Source: Sphingobium sp. CECT 9361 (GTDB lineage Bacteria; Pseudomonadota; Alphaproteobacteria; Sphingomonadales; Sphingomonadaceae). Taken from it: 64,000 bases of DNA. Shown here one piece after another: positions 28,398 to 37,482 of the stretch; position 1 is the first letter of the stretch, and every line of letters begins with the position of its first letter. The position numbers were made by a program, and so were the translations under genes. The notes under the pieces are model-generated. The model did no database searches, was not told the DNA's origin, and saw only the letters and a program-made list of their open reading frames with translations. The stretch covers positions 147,910 to 211,909 of the forward strand of contig NZ_CAKKNC010000008.1 of NCBI RefSeq assembly GCF_918741285.1, in the 5' to 3' direction.

Positions 28398-29699
28398 ATG
28401 AGTAGTCCGACCGCCGTGCGGAAGGCCATGGTCAAGGTGCATCGTTATGTTGGCCTGACGCTTGCCTTGTTTCTCGTGATCATTGCTGGGACCGGCTGCA
28501 TCATCGCCTTTTATGATGAACTCGATAGGGTGGTGAACCCGCGCCTTCGCGTTGTGGAGCCGCGGGAGCGTCGCTGGACAGTGCCTGACTTGGTCGGCAT
28601 TCGCGAGAAGATCGAAGCCGAAGATCCGCGGGTGCATGTGATGTACTTGAAATTCCCGCAACGCGCCGATGACTCCATGCTATTGCGCGTAAGGGGCTCC
28701 CTGGATCCCGTGACTGGCCAGTCCTATCAACTCCAATACAACGAGATATTCGCAAACCCTTACACGGGCCAAAGGCTTGGCGAGCGTTTTGTAGGGAAAT
28801 TTTCGCTGGAACGTCAGGATCTGATCTCGCAAATCCGCTTCCTGCATTATGCCTTTGTGCTCCCTGAATCGGCTGGGGTGTTTTTCATTGGCATCTTGGG
28901 ACTGATATTTGCCGTAGACAGTTGCGTCGGCATTTATCTTACTCTGCCTATGGGAGAGAAGCGAAAGGCTGCGAATGGAAAAGGCAAGAGTTTCTTCCAT
29001 CGCTGGAAGCCTGCATGGCAGATCAAGCGCGGGGCAGCAACCAACCGCGTCATCTACGACATGCACCGTGCTTCGGGCTTATGGTTGTGGCCGCTGATTT
29101 TCATATTCGGGATAAGCGGATTTGCGCTCAATCAAGGCAGTACCTACTCTAGCGTTTTGAACAGCTTTACGGACTACTTGTCCTATCATGAAAAACCGCC
29201 CCAATTGCCTCTCGACCGGCCTTTGGTGAAGCCGCCAGTCGACTGGTATAAGGCGGCACAACTTGGGCAGAGCTACCTAGCCAAACAAGCGCATGCACAG
29301 GGGTTTGAGCTGGGAGCTCCAGCCGGTCTGATCTATAGTCGCGAGCACGGACTCTATACCTATCTGTCGCATACGTCTCTGGATCTTCGCGATGGATACA
29401 CGCCCACCGAAAATGAGTGGCCGTTAACCGCCGCCATGGTGGCAATCGATGGACGAGATGGACGTGTTGTGGGCATGCAACTTCCCACAGGGCAGCATGC
29501 CAGCAATACCATTACGAACTGGATGATCGCCCTTCATACGACGTCGGTGTTTGGTGTTGTGTGGCAAATAGCCGTGAGTGTTTTCGGTATGATGGTCTGC
29601 ACCATCACGATCACCGGTGTTCTCATATGGTGGCGCAAGCGCAAGGCGCGCAGTCCTCGCGTGCCTGCACGTGCACGCAACGTCGCTACCCCTGTCTAG
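28398..29699 (+). CDS. PepSY-associated membrane protein
   Basis: 433-aa inner-membrane protein of the PepSY TM family (PiuB-like). The first helix is in KVHRYVGLTLALFLVIIAGTGCIIAFYDEL; helices follow at about residues 155-180, 220-245 and 375-400. The PepSY segments are periplasmic, and paired His residues (MHRASGLW, ALHTTSVFG) may ligate haem. Relatives are often co-encoded with TonB-dependent siderophore receptors and may reduce imported ferric complexes. Here it stands between paralogue B and receptor B. Confidence 0.8.
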   Translation: MSSPTAVRKAMVKVHRYVGLTLALFLVIIAGTGCIIAFYDELDRVVNPRLRVVEPRERRWTVPDLVGIREKIEAEDPRVHVMYLKFPQRADDSMLLRVRGSLDPVTGQSYQLQYNEIFANPYTGQRLGERFVGKFSLERQDLISQIRFLHYAFVLPESAGVFFIGILGLIFAVDSCVGIYLTLPMGEKRKAANGKGKSFFHRWKPAWQIKRGAATNRVIYDMHRASGLWLWPLIFIFGISGFALNQGSTYSSVLNSFTDYLSYHEKPPQLPLDRPLVKPPVDWYKAAQLGQSYLAKQAHAQGFELGAPAGLIYSREHGLYTYLSHTSLDLRDGYTPTENEWPLTAAMVAIDGRDGRVVGMQLPTGQHASNTITNWMIALHTTSVFGVVWQIAVSVFGMMVCTITITGVLIWWRKRKARSPRVPARARNVATPV

Positions 29700-29719
29700 T
29701 TGGAAGCGCCTGCTTCCAA
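29700..29719 (+). terminator. Hairpin after the PepSY gene
   Basis: Perfect 8-bp inverted repeat TTGGAAGC / GCTTCCAA with loop GCCT, starting directly after the stop codon. No T-run follows, so termination is possible but not certain. Confidence 0.45.
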
Positions 29720-29806
29720 GCCCCGATCGTCATCTGGCTGCCGGGCAATCGCACCGCTGGATTGAGGGGTAAGTGCATTTACAAACACCAAAATATGCTA
29801 AAATAG

Positions 29807-30307
29807 TGTCATTAATTCTCATATATGTGGTTATAGTGGAATATTACTGGTTGATGACACGCAATTAATGTGATTTATTCTCAATATTGGTGGTCGCACG
29901 CCTTCGGACAGCTAAAAAAATCCTGAAGCCGCACGATACGGCGCAACCGAAGCTGCCTCATCACCAAGCCGGCCAGGGGTGGTCATATTGGGGAGATACA
30001 TCATGAACGCTTACATGCGGGGAAAGGCGGCTACGCAGACCAAGAGTGCACGGCTCGCCACCATTGCGCGCACGCACACCAGCGGATTGTGCGCGCTTGG
30101 ACTGGCGCTTGTGCCAGCATATGCGTCCGCTCAGCAGACGGCAGGCCAGTCTGCCCGCGGTGCTTTAGAGAGCGGGGATATCATCGTTACCGCCCAGAAA
30201 CGCGAAGAGCGTTTACGGGATGTACCAGTGCCCGTTACTGCTGTCAGTGCCAGCACCCTGACCGATCAAAACCAGACCAGAGCGCAGGACTTTTTCTCGA
30301 ATGTTCC
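29807..30307 (+). repeat. Direct repeat copy 2 (promoter to plug start of receptor B)
   Basis: Second copy of the repeat at 23286-23785, in the same orientation, carrying the same leader, ribosome site (GGGGAG) and signal peptide. It includes one extra A in the A-run near 29913. Confidence 0.92.
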
Positions 30308-32297
30308 AGGCGTAAATCTCCAATTTCAGAACAATCGCGCGCAGTTGGCTATTCGCGGTATCACGACAAGTCCGGCCAGCGGCAACCCGGTTGTCGGTTT
30401 CACGATTGACGATGTTCCTTACGGCTCCTCCATCGGTCAAGGAGGTCTCTTTGGTGCGGCGCCTGATCTTGACCCTGCCGAACTGGAGCGGATCGAGGTC
30501 CTGCGCGGCCCACAAGGCACACTCTACGGCGCCAGCAGCATCGGTGGTCTGGTAAAATACATCACCAAATCGCCTAATACCGATGGGATCAGCGGCTCCA
30601 TCGGCGCAGGCGCCAACACGGTCTACAGCGGGGGGCACGAACTTGGCTATAACATCCACGGTGCCATCAACGTGCCCCTTGGCGACACATTTGCCGTTCG
30701 CGCGAGCGCGCTTACGCGGAAGGACCCCGGTTATATTAACAATGTCCTCACCGGAAAGAAAAACGTTAACTCGAGCAGAGTGACGAGCGGGCGTTTGTCG
30801 GCCTTGTGGAAGCCTTCCGAAACCTTCTCGGTAAAGCTCGGAGCGCTGTATCAGAATACCGATGTTTTCGGACGGAACACCGCAGATACCAGGCTTGGCT
30901 CGCCATATCTGCAGAACGATCAATTCGGGACCGGTCGCGGGAACTACAAAATACAGTTCTATGACGCAACGCTGACCGCCGATCTCGGAGGGATGACATT
31001 AACTTCGGTAAGCGGATATTCCGTTTCCGACAACTTCCATTATGCCGACTTCACGGCTTCGCCTATTACCCCCTTTGTGTATAACCTCGCGTTTCCCGCA
31101 TACACAGATTTCGGGAATGTCTTTTACAACACCCATACGTCGAAAAAGCTGTCTCAAGAGCTCCGGCTCTCGGGCTCCGTTGGTCAAGCAATCGACTGGA
31201 TTGCAGGGGGATTTTATACGCATGAGCAGAACAATTATCGAAGCATTGGCACTGCGACGGATCCCACGAATGGCGATATCTATGGCGTTGTTGGAAGATG
31301 GCGAAACAATCTGACCTTTGAAGAATATGCAGCCTTTGGTAATATAACAGCGCGCGTTTCCGAGCAGTTCGACGTGCAATTTGGCGCGCGATACAGCGAA
31401 AACCGCCAGAACATGAATCAGGTTTCGCGGATTCAGTTGGATCCCGCCACTTTTGGCATAGCCCCCGATCGGTATGTCAGCGGCAAGGCGAAGGGGCACT
31501 CCTTCACCTATCAGGTCACGCCTCGGTTCAAGCCGTCGCCCGATCATATGATCTATGGACGGCTAGCGACAGGCTATCGACCCGGCGGTCCTAATCCCAA
31601 CTGTGATAATGGCACCGAGTTCGTTCCATGCCAGTTCCGCCCGGATAAGGTCGTCAACTATGAGCTTGGCGCAAAGGGGGATCTGCTTGGCCCTGCGCTC
31701 TCCTACGACGTGTCAATATATAGTATCGATTAGAAGGACCTTCAGCAGACCCAAGTTTCCAGCAGTGGAACGTTCACCTTCAATTCCAATGTCGGCAAAG
31801 CCAGAAGCCGCGGCGTAGAGTTTGCGCTGGAATCGAGACCCACCAGCGGACTGACCCTTGCACTCTGGGGCGCTTATAATGACGCGCAACTGCGTGATAG
31901 TTTTCCGGTGACGGCCGTCTATGCCGCCGCGGGCGACAGGCTACCCTTTTCAAGCCGTTATTCCGGTCGTTTTTCGGCGAGTTATGAGGCGCCCATCACG
32001 GACGATGTAACCGGATTGATCGGTGCCGCAGCCACCTATGTTGGAAACCGTGAGGGCGAATTTGTCCCAACGCAGGCCGAAGCCGCCCTCCGCGAGAAAT
32101 ACCCCTCTTACGTGCAGGTCAATTTAAACGCCTCTGTCATGACAGAGGGCTGGAAGCTGAATGTATATGTTCAGAACCTAACCAATAAAGCGGGGGTAAC
32201 CGGGGGCGGGTATAATAACCAGACCAACTTTAACAGATACTGGCTTAACTATACCCAGCCTCGCACAGTTGGTCTTTCCATCGAAAAGACCTTCTGA
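30003..32297 (+). pseudogene. TonB-dependent receptor B interrupted by an amber codon
   Basis: Homologue of receptor A with the same signal peptide and plug (LERIEVLRGPQGTLYGASSIGG). The frame runs 576 codons, then meets TAG at 31731-31733 in SID*KDLQQTQ, where receptor A has SID-like NIDWKDIQITQ; one G-to-A change of TGG explains it. The same frame continues without another stop to 32297 and ends in a normal barrel terminus (VGLSIEKTF). The last 188 codons are otherwise well kept, so the mutation is recent or is a sequencing error. A protein stopped here would lack the final barrel strands. Confidence 0.85.
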
Positions 32298-32377
32298 TTG
32301 GCTTGAGTGATACGACCAACTCACTGCGCGTCTAGTTCACACAGACCATATGAAAATATTTTTTGTAGATATTTGAG

Positions 32378-32409
32378 AGCCGGATGCGTCTATTAAATCG
32401 CATCCGGCT
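32378..32409 (+). terminator. Strong hairpin downstream of receptor B
   Basis: Perfect 11-bp inverted repeat AGCCGGATGCG / CGCATCCGGCT with a 10-base AT-rich loop, 80 bases after the receptor stop codon. A second hairpin with arms AATGGGAAA / TTTCCCATT follows at 32437-32460. Confidence 0.65.
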
Positions 32410-32971
32410 TAACAGTCTCCTGTCATCATACGGTGTAATGGGAAAGCCATTTTTCCCATTTTCGTAGTATGCTCAGGCTCTTACGCGGGCCAATATGCTG
32501 CTGATGGGAGGTGTCCAAACCCAAGGTGCAGTCAAACGATGGTTGAGGGTTCCGTTCTTAGTTACCCGCCGCAATCATGCGCGCGTCGGTCTACTTCCGC
32601 CTATACCGGAAGTACCAGACCTCAGAGACAAAATCGTAACATTGCATTGATATCAAAACGGAATTTCCGGAGAATCCCGTGGGGATTTTCATCGTTGCAA
32701 TCACCCGGTAATCACCATTTCCATCGCAACTGCGTGGTAGCGGGCCCTAGGCAGCCCTTCATCCTAGCGTTGCCGGAGACGCTTCACAAAAGCCCCATCG
32801 AAGGTAGCTCCGCTAGGCAGTCGCCGAGCCAAGCACCGCTTCGTCAATGGAGCGGAACACCGTATGGATCAACCCGTGTCGGCTTGCGAGAATGGCCGAG
32901 TATGTCCTCAAATTGGCGGCGTTCGGAGAGGTTCATCGGCCGAGGCCGCACGAAGCCGCTTTACCCGGGAC

Positions 32972-33019
32972 ATCGGGTAGAGTACCCGTTCTCGGGGGAG
33001 ATCGGGCACGATACCCGAT
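32972..33019 (+). promoter_or_regulatory. Two tandem operator-like dyads before the methylase operon
   Basis: ATCGGG-N7-CCCGTT at 32972-32990 and ATCGGG-N7-CCCGAT at 33001-33019, 29 bases apart start to start, about three helix turns. The second ends 12 bases before the ATG of the HTH gene. The first has an inner perfect palindrome CGGGTA-GAG-TACCCG. Autoregulation by the HTH protein is the simplest reading. Confidence 0.6.
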
Positions 33020-33031
33020 TTAGGCCGTTTG

Positions 33032-33547
33032 ATGAATTATGTCGCTACGCCAGTTGCCAGCCGCCTGACCGGCCTTTCCATTGACCTGCTACGGGAATGG
33101 ACGGTTCGGCGCGCGCTCATTCCGGCAGACGAACGGCCTGGTCGCAAGGGTGCGCCGGCGCAATATAGCTGGCAGACGATCCTTGTCCTCCGCTTGGCAA
33201 CGACGCTGCATCGCCAGTTCCGCATTGAGCTGCAGGGGCACAAGGACCTGTTCGACAGCCTGCGCCAGACACTGAAGGGCACTTCGTTCATTGCGCTGTG
33301 GGGGCGACGTATCGCCTTTTATGGCAATGATCGTTGGGAGTTGCTGGGCGCCGGCGATACCCCGGCGTCTGGCGAAGACGCCCTCATCCTCGGTCTCGAT
33401 CAACATCTCGATATCCTCCGCGAGGGCTTTGCCCTGCCATCACCTGTGCGCCGCGAAGGCCAGCTTGAATTGTTTCCGGTCCGCGCGGTGCGTGACACGG
33501 CCGCTTCGCCGGCCATGCCTGCAAGAGCTAAGGCAGCCGGGCGATGA
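33032..33547 (+). CDS. MerR-like helix-turn-helix regulator of the methylase operon
   Basis: 171-aa protein. Residues 5-60 look like a MerR-type winged helix (ASRLTGLSIDLLREWTVRRA, then PAQYSWQTILVLRLATTL). The middle (IALWGRRIAFYGNDRWELLG) and C-terminal parts match nothing I recognise. The last codons overlap the methylase start (ATGA), and two dyads lie just upstream of its ATG. A role as operon autoregulator, or as a DNA-recognition partner of the methylase, is inferred from position only. Confidence 0.6.
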   Translation: MNYVATPVASRLTGLSIDLLREWTVRRALIPADERPGRKGAPAQYSWQTILVLRLATTLHRQFRIELQGHKDLFDSLRQTLKGTSFIALWGRRIAFYGNDRWELLGAGDTPASGEDALILGLDQHLDILREGFALPSPVRREGQLELFPVRAVRDTAASPAMPARAKAAGR

Positions 33548-36500
33548 GCGAGATGCTGCAGGGTTGGCTCGACCGCCTCGGCTATTCGGCCGAGCCGGCG
33601 CAACTGCATCTGCGGACCGACGACGTCCCGGACACGCACCCTTACGCGCTCGAACTACGCGCGATGCTGAGCGACGACGGGGCGATCGGCGCGCGCGCAG
33701 TCTTCGATGTCGAAGGCGTGCCTGCGGTCGTGTTCGTCTCCCGCGAGGATCAGCCGCTGTCGCGCGACCAGCTCGACACTATCCGCCAGCGCATCTGGAA
33801 CCAGAACCTCGCCACCGTCGTGATCGATGTGCGCGGCGACACCGCCGTCGCCTTACCGGTCCGGCGCCTCAAGAATGCACAGGAGCGTCTGACGCTCGCC
33901 GAGGCGGCCCCCGATGGCCCCTTTTCGGCACTGGAGGTCGCATCGGCGAATCTCTCTGAGCGCCTACCCAAATGGTTCGAGTTGCGCGCCCGCGTCGATC
34001 GCAAACTCTTGGAAAATCTCTCGGCTGCCGTGGAAATCCTGGCGGAAGAAGGCTTCAAGCAGCGGGACGATCTAGACCCCGAACAACGCGAGCGGCTCTG
34101 GCGCCGTCTCGCCGAACTGCTGATGGGGCAAATACTTTTCATCTCCTATCTCGAACATCGTCAGATCGTCGGCGCACACTATCGGAAGCGGCGCGGCGTG
34201 ACCTCCCTCCATGAACTTGTCACGGCCAGCGACCGGGACGGCATCATCAAGCTGATCGATTGCCTGCGACAGGACTTCAACGGCGACTTCCTGGGGGACG
34301 ATCGCCACGATCCCTGGTCGGAACTCGACAGCAAAGGTTTCCTAACGCTCGATTCGTTCCTGCGACGCACCAACATGCGCACCGGCCAGGGATCATTCTG
34401 GAATTACGACTTTAGCTACATTCCGGTCGAGTTGCTGTCGGGCCTCTACGAGGAGTTGCTCTCCGACGAGCAGCAGGAGCGTGACGGCGCATATTATACG
34501 CCCCGGCACCTTGCGATGCTGGCGGTCGAACAGGTCCTGGCGCTTTCGGACAACCCGCTGGCAGAACGGATTTTCGATGGCGCGTGCGGGTCGGGTATTC
34601 TGCTCACCACCGCTTTTCGCCGGCTGCTCGCCCATGCGGAGGCGATTTCCGGCCGCCAGCTCGGTTTCAAGGAACGCGGCGAACTGCTGCAGCGCCAGAT
34701 CTTCGGTGCCGACATCAACGAGATGGCATGCCGAGTGACGGCGTTCAGCCTCTATCTCTCGGTGCTTGAAGGTCTCGATCCCGCGGACATCCTCACCGCC
34801 CAGGAGCGCGAGCAGGTCAAGCTTCCGTCGCTCAAGCAGACCAATCTCTTCTATGGCGCAACTGGCGACCTGTTCAGTCCGAAGCACGGTTTCACGGGGA
34901 AGCGCTTCACGCTGATCCTGTCGAACCCGCCTTGGACTGAGCCCCCCGGCGATGTGAAGACCAGTGCGGACGTCTGGGCCGAATCGACCGATATTCCCTT
35001 CGTGCGACGGCAGATCGCCGGGGCGTTCGCCATGCGTGCGCTCGACTTCGTCGAGGGCGGCGGCAAGATCTGCCTCATCCTCCCGATCGGGCAATTCCTC
35101 GGCGCGTCCAGCGCGGTCTTTGTCAGCGAATTTCTCGAACGTGTTAAGCCGCTCCGGTTGATCAATTTCGGCGATCTTCAGCAGCTCCTGTTCCCGACCG
35201 CGGCGAACACATGCCATTTGTTTGTCGGGACAGCGCGGCCCGCAGCCGAATCCCGCGACGACGGCGTAGAACGAATCCGGGCAACACGCATCCCGCACGG
35301 CGAAAGCTTCGACTATTGCGTGCCCAAAGCCGATCTCAGCCTGGCGTTCGGTCGTCTCACCATGCAGACCGCTGATCGCCATTTCCTCGATACGAGGTCG
35401 ATCGCGCAGGACCCTCAACGTCTCATCACCTATATGTGGGGCGACGCAAACGATCTGTCTCTTTGGTCGCGGCTCAGTGCGCTTGGCTCGTTTGGCGACC
35501 TCTGGAAAGGCCCGCAGGAATTCCGGCAATGGGTCAACCGGAAAGGCGTGCATCTCGAAGACAAGAGCCGCACACCGGAAAGCGCTGACCGGCTCAAGAA
35601 CATGAAGCATGTTCCGATTGAGGCGCTGCGCACCGGCGCACCAGTGCTCCATCCCGATCGCCTTAGTGCCTGGCCCCCTTCGCGCACGACCGTCGTCGGG
35701 CTGAACGACAGCCTGATGTCGGTGTTCGACGGGCCCCGTGTGCTGTTCCCGGACGGCTTCTCGCGCGCGGAGTTATCGATTCGCGCCGTTTTCTTCGATA
35801 AACCTGCGAGCTTCACCCACAGCGTCGGCGTGATCTCCGGGGCGTCTGTCGATGCCCCCTTGCTCCGCTTTGCAACCATCTATCTGCGCTCAAGCCTCGC
35901 CCGCTATTTCCTGATGATGCGCGCATGGAAGATGCTCGCGGAACGGAACGGCGTCCATCTCAAGGATGTCGAGACCTTCCCCTTCTTCCGCCCCGAGATG
36001 GCTCCTGATCCCTCCAAGGCGCTCGTCGCGATGCAGGCCATCAGCGACTGGTTGATCGCGCTGGAGAGCGTACCCGAATTGCAGCAAGCGGCACGCTACG
36101 AAGCCGACCAGGCGACGCTCGACGAGCATGTCTTCAATTTCTTCGATCTCGGCGCGACCGAGAAGGAATTGGTGCGCGAGACGGTCGACAAGCTGATGCC
36201 GGCGATCCGTCCGCGCGGCTTCAAGCGGATGCGCGAGCTGGCGCAACTTCGGCTCGCTCATGGCGACCTCGATGCCTACGCCCGCACGCTCGGTCGCGCA
36301 TTGACCGAGTGGCGAGAACGGATGGGGGGTCAGGGGCAGTTCGAGGTCGGCGTGATGGCGAGCGAACCAAGCCGGGCGGGACCGCTCGGCATCGTGCGCG
36401 TGCGGTATCGCCCGGACGTGACTGATAAACCTGTTCTGGACCGCAGCCAGATAGATGACGCGCTGGTGCTTGCCACCGTTGCGCAGCTTCGTGAGGCTGG

Positions 36501-36702
36501 GCTGACGGTCATCCCGTCGGGCGATGCTATGCAACTAGTTCCTGACACGCAGATATGGAACGGCGGCGATCTCTATCTCGTACGCCCGCTCGCCCGCCGA
36601 AGTTGGACCGTTCGCCATGCGCTACGCGACGCCGAGCAGATGGTCCGCACAGTGCAGCGCGTGGCGGCCGACCCTTCTCCATCGAAGCGAGTGCCTGCGT
36701 GA
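33544..36702 (+). CDS. Large N6-adenine DNA methyltransferase (type IIG/Eco57I-like)
   Basis: 1052-aa protein with an amino-methyltransferase core. GAYYTP (from residue 315), the SAM-binding motif DGACGSG (345-351) and the catalytic NPPW (461-464) are in the gamma-class order used by type I, type IIG and PglX enzymes. The N-terminal 300 residues show no clear PD-(D/E)XK motif, so cleavage is probably not built in. Residues 560-870 contain a region like the target-recognition part of type IIG enzymes; the last 180 residues are extra. Overlapping codons tie it to the gene on each side (ATGA before, GTGA after). It should methylate adenine in a specific sequence. Confidence 0.82.
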   Translation: MSEMLQGWLDRLGYSAEPAQLHLRTDDVPDTHPYALELRAMLSDDGAIGARAVFDVEGVPAVVFVSREDQPLSRDQLDTIRQRIWNQNLATVVIDVRGDTAVALPVRRLKNAQERLTLAEAAPDGPFSALEVASANLSERLPKWFELRARVDRKLLENLSAAVEILAEEGFKQRDDLDPEQRERLWRRLAELLMGQILFISYLEHRQIVGAHYRKRRGVTSLHELVTASDRDGIIKLIDCLRQDFNGDFLGDDRHDPWSELDSKGFLTLDSFLRRTNMRTGQGSFWNYDFSYIPVELLSGLYEELLSDEQQERDGAYYTPRHLAMLAVEQVLALSDNPLAERIFDGACGSGILLTTAFRRLLAHAEAISGRQLGFKERGELLQRQIFGADINEMACRVTAFSLYLSVLEGLDPADILTAQEREQVKLPSLKQTNLFYGATGDLFSPKHGFTGKRFTLILSNPPWTEPPGDVKTSADVWAESTDIPFVRRQIAGAFAMRALDFVEGGGKICLILPIGQFLGASSAVFVSEFLERVKPLRLINFGDLQQLLFPTAANTCHLFVGTARPAAESRDDGVERIRATRIPHGESFDYCVPKADLSLAFGRLTMQTADRHFLDTRSIAQDPQRLITYMWGDANDLSLWSRLSALGSFGDLWKGPQEFRQWVNRKGVHLEDKSRTPESADRLKNMKHVPIEALRTGAPVLHPDRLSAWPPSRTTVVGLNDSLMSVFDGPRVLFPDGFSRAELSIRAVFFDKPASFTHSVGVISGASVDAPLLRFATIYLRSSLARYFLMMRAWKMLAERNGVHLKDVETFPFFRPEMAPDPSKALVAMQAISDWLIALESVPELQQAARYEADQATLDEHVFNFFDLGATEKELVRETVDKLMPAIRPRGFKRMRELAQLRLAHGDLDAYARTLGRALTEWRERMGGQGQFEVGVMASEPSRAGPLGIVRVRYRPDVTDKPVLDRSQIDDALVLATVAQLREAGLTVIPSGDAMQLVPDTQIWNGGDLYLVRPLARRSWTVRHALRDAEQMVRTVQRVAADPSPSKRVPA

Positions 36703-37469
36703 CTGGCACATCCGACTGGCTAACGGCATTTCCTCTCCAAAGCGCGACCGAGGCGGTTGACGCGCTAATGGAGAGTTGGTCCACGCTTGCCGCTCACCAA
36801 AAGCCAGGCTTCCATCCGAAACTTCATGAACCCGTGCTCACAAAGGCGCTGAAGACCCATGCTGAGTTGGTGACGGGCCGGCGCCGTGGTCTGCTCGGCC
36901 ACTGGTCCGCCGAGAATGTCATTCTGGAAATGGATCTCGAAACGGCGGAGGTTCAAGAGGAGCGACGGACTGATATCGTCTACAGCTTCAACACCACCAC
37001 TCAATCCGTTGCGTTGGTATTCGAGTTCAAGAAGATGAGCCGCTTCAAGGCCGACCGGGATCATTATCTTGGCGACAAGGGTCTGGGCCGCTTCGTGACC
37101 GGCATCTACGCGCGCGGGGAAGCTGTCGCCGCGATGGTCGCTATGCTGACCGATCCCAAGCACGATGTGCTGACGCCGCTGTGCGAAGAGTTGTCCAACG
37201 CGGCCCGATCGACAACTCTTCGGCTGAGACCGTCACCGACGGGCGGCGCTTTTGAGGCCCCTTCGACGATGTTTCCCGCCGCTGATTTCGACACCGAACA
37301 TGACCGGGACGCGCATCTCGCACCGATCCATGGGACGATCAGGGTCGCACATTTCTTTCTGGAATTCGGCTATTCCGTCTCCAGCCAGCGGTCCGCTAGA
37401 TCGCGGAAGAAGATCGCAAAGGTTGAGCTCATAGAGAAGGCGTTACCACAATCCGGGGTTCGCGACTGA
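36699..37469 (+). CDS. PD-(D/E)XK-type nuclease, candidate restriction subunit
   Basis: 256-aa protein. GTG at 36699 overlaps the methylase stop (GTGA) and is chosen over an ATG 48 codons upstream inside the methylase. Residues 90-111 carry a nuclease motif: Asp92 in RTDIVYSF and Glu109-x-Lys111 in LVFEFKK, followed by GLGRFVTGIYARGEA, which fits the helix after the active site. The layout suggests that it cuts DNA left unmodified by the methylase. The family was not recognised by sequence beyond the fold motif. Confidence 0.6.
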   Translation: MTGTSDWLTAFPLQSATEAVDALMESWSTLAAHQKPGFHPKLHEPVLTKALKTHAELVTGRRRGLLGHWSAENVILEMDLETAEVQEERRTDIVYSFNTTTQSVALVFEFKKMSRFKADRDHYLGDKGLGRFVTGIYARGEAVAAMVAMLTDPKHDVLTPLCEELSNAARSTTLRLRPSPTGGAFEAPSTMFPAADFDTEHDRDAHLAPIHGTIRVAHFFLEFGYSVSSQRSARSRKKIAKVELIEKALPQSGVRD

Positions 37470-37482
37470 TGGGGGCCGCATT

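Larger units (their letters stand above)
32298..33031. other. Non-coding boundary between the uptake island and the methylase operon
   Basis: 734 bases with no convincing gene. The first part holds two strong hairpins (32378-32409 and 32437-32460); the last part holds two operator-like dyads. No tRNA gene or repeat matching the far end was seen. GC content rises across the stretch, so an insertion boundary may lie here. Confidence 0.45.

Noticed and set aside
31731..31733. Possible recoding of TAG as an amino acid in receptor B
   Set aside because: No recoding machinery or signal is known for sphingomonads, and receptor A has an ordinary Trp codon there; a mutation or sequencing error is simpler.
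32298..33031. Attachment site or tRNA gene at the left edge of the mobile region
   Set aside because: No cloverleaf-forming sequence, integrase gene or matching direct repeat was seen; the other end of the element is off the contig.
33544..34470. Nuclease domain in the N-terminal part of the large methylase
   Set aside because: Looked for a PD-(D/E)XK motif as in type IIG enzymes; no D...ExK arrangement with hydrophobic strands was found, so the nuclease role is placed on the next gene.
34393..35652. 419-aa open frame on the minus strand
   Set aside because: Antisense shadow of the methylase gene, which carries the conserved GAYYTP, DGACGSG and NPPW motifs on the plus strand.
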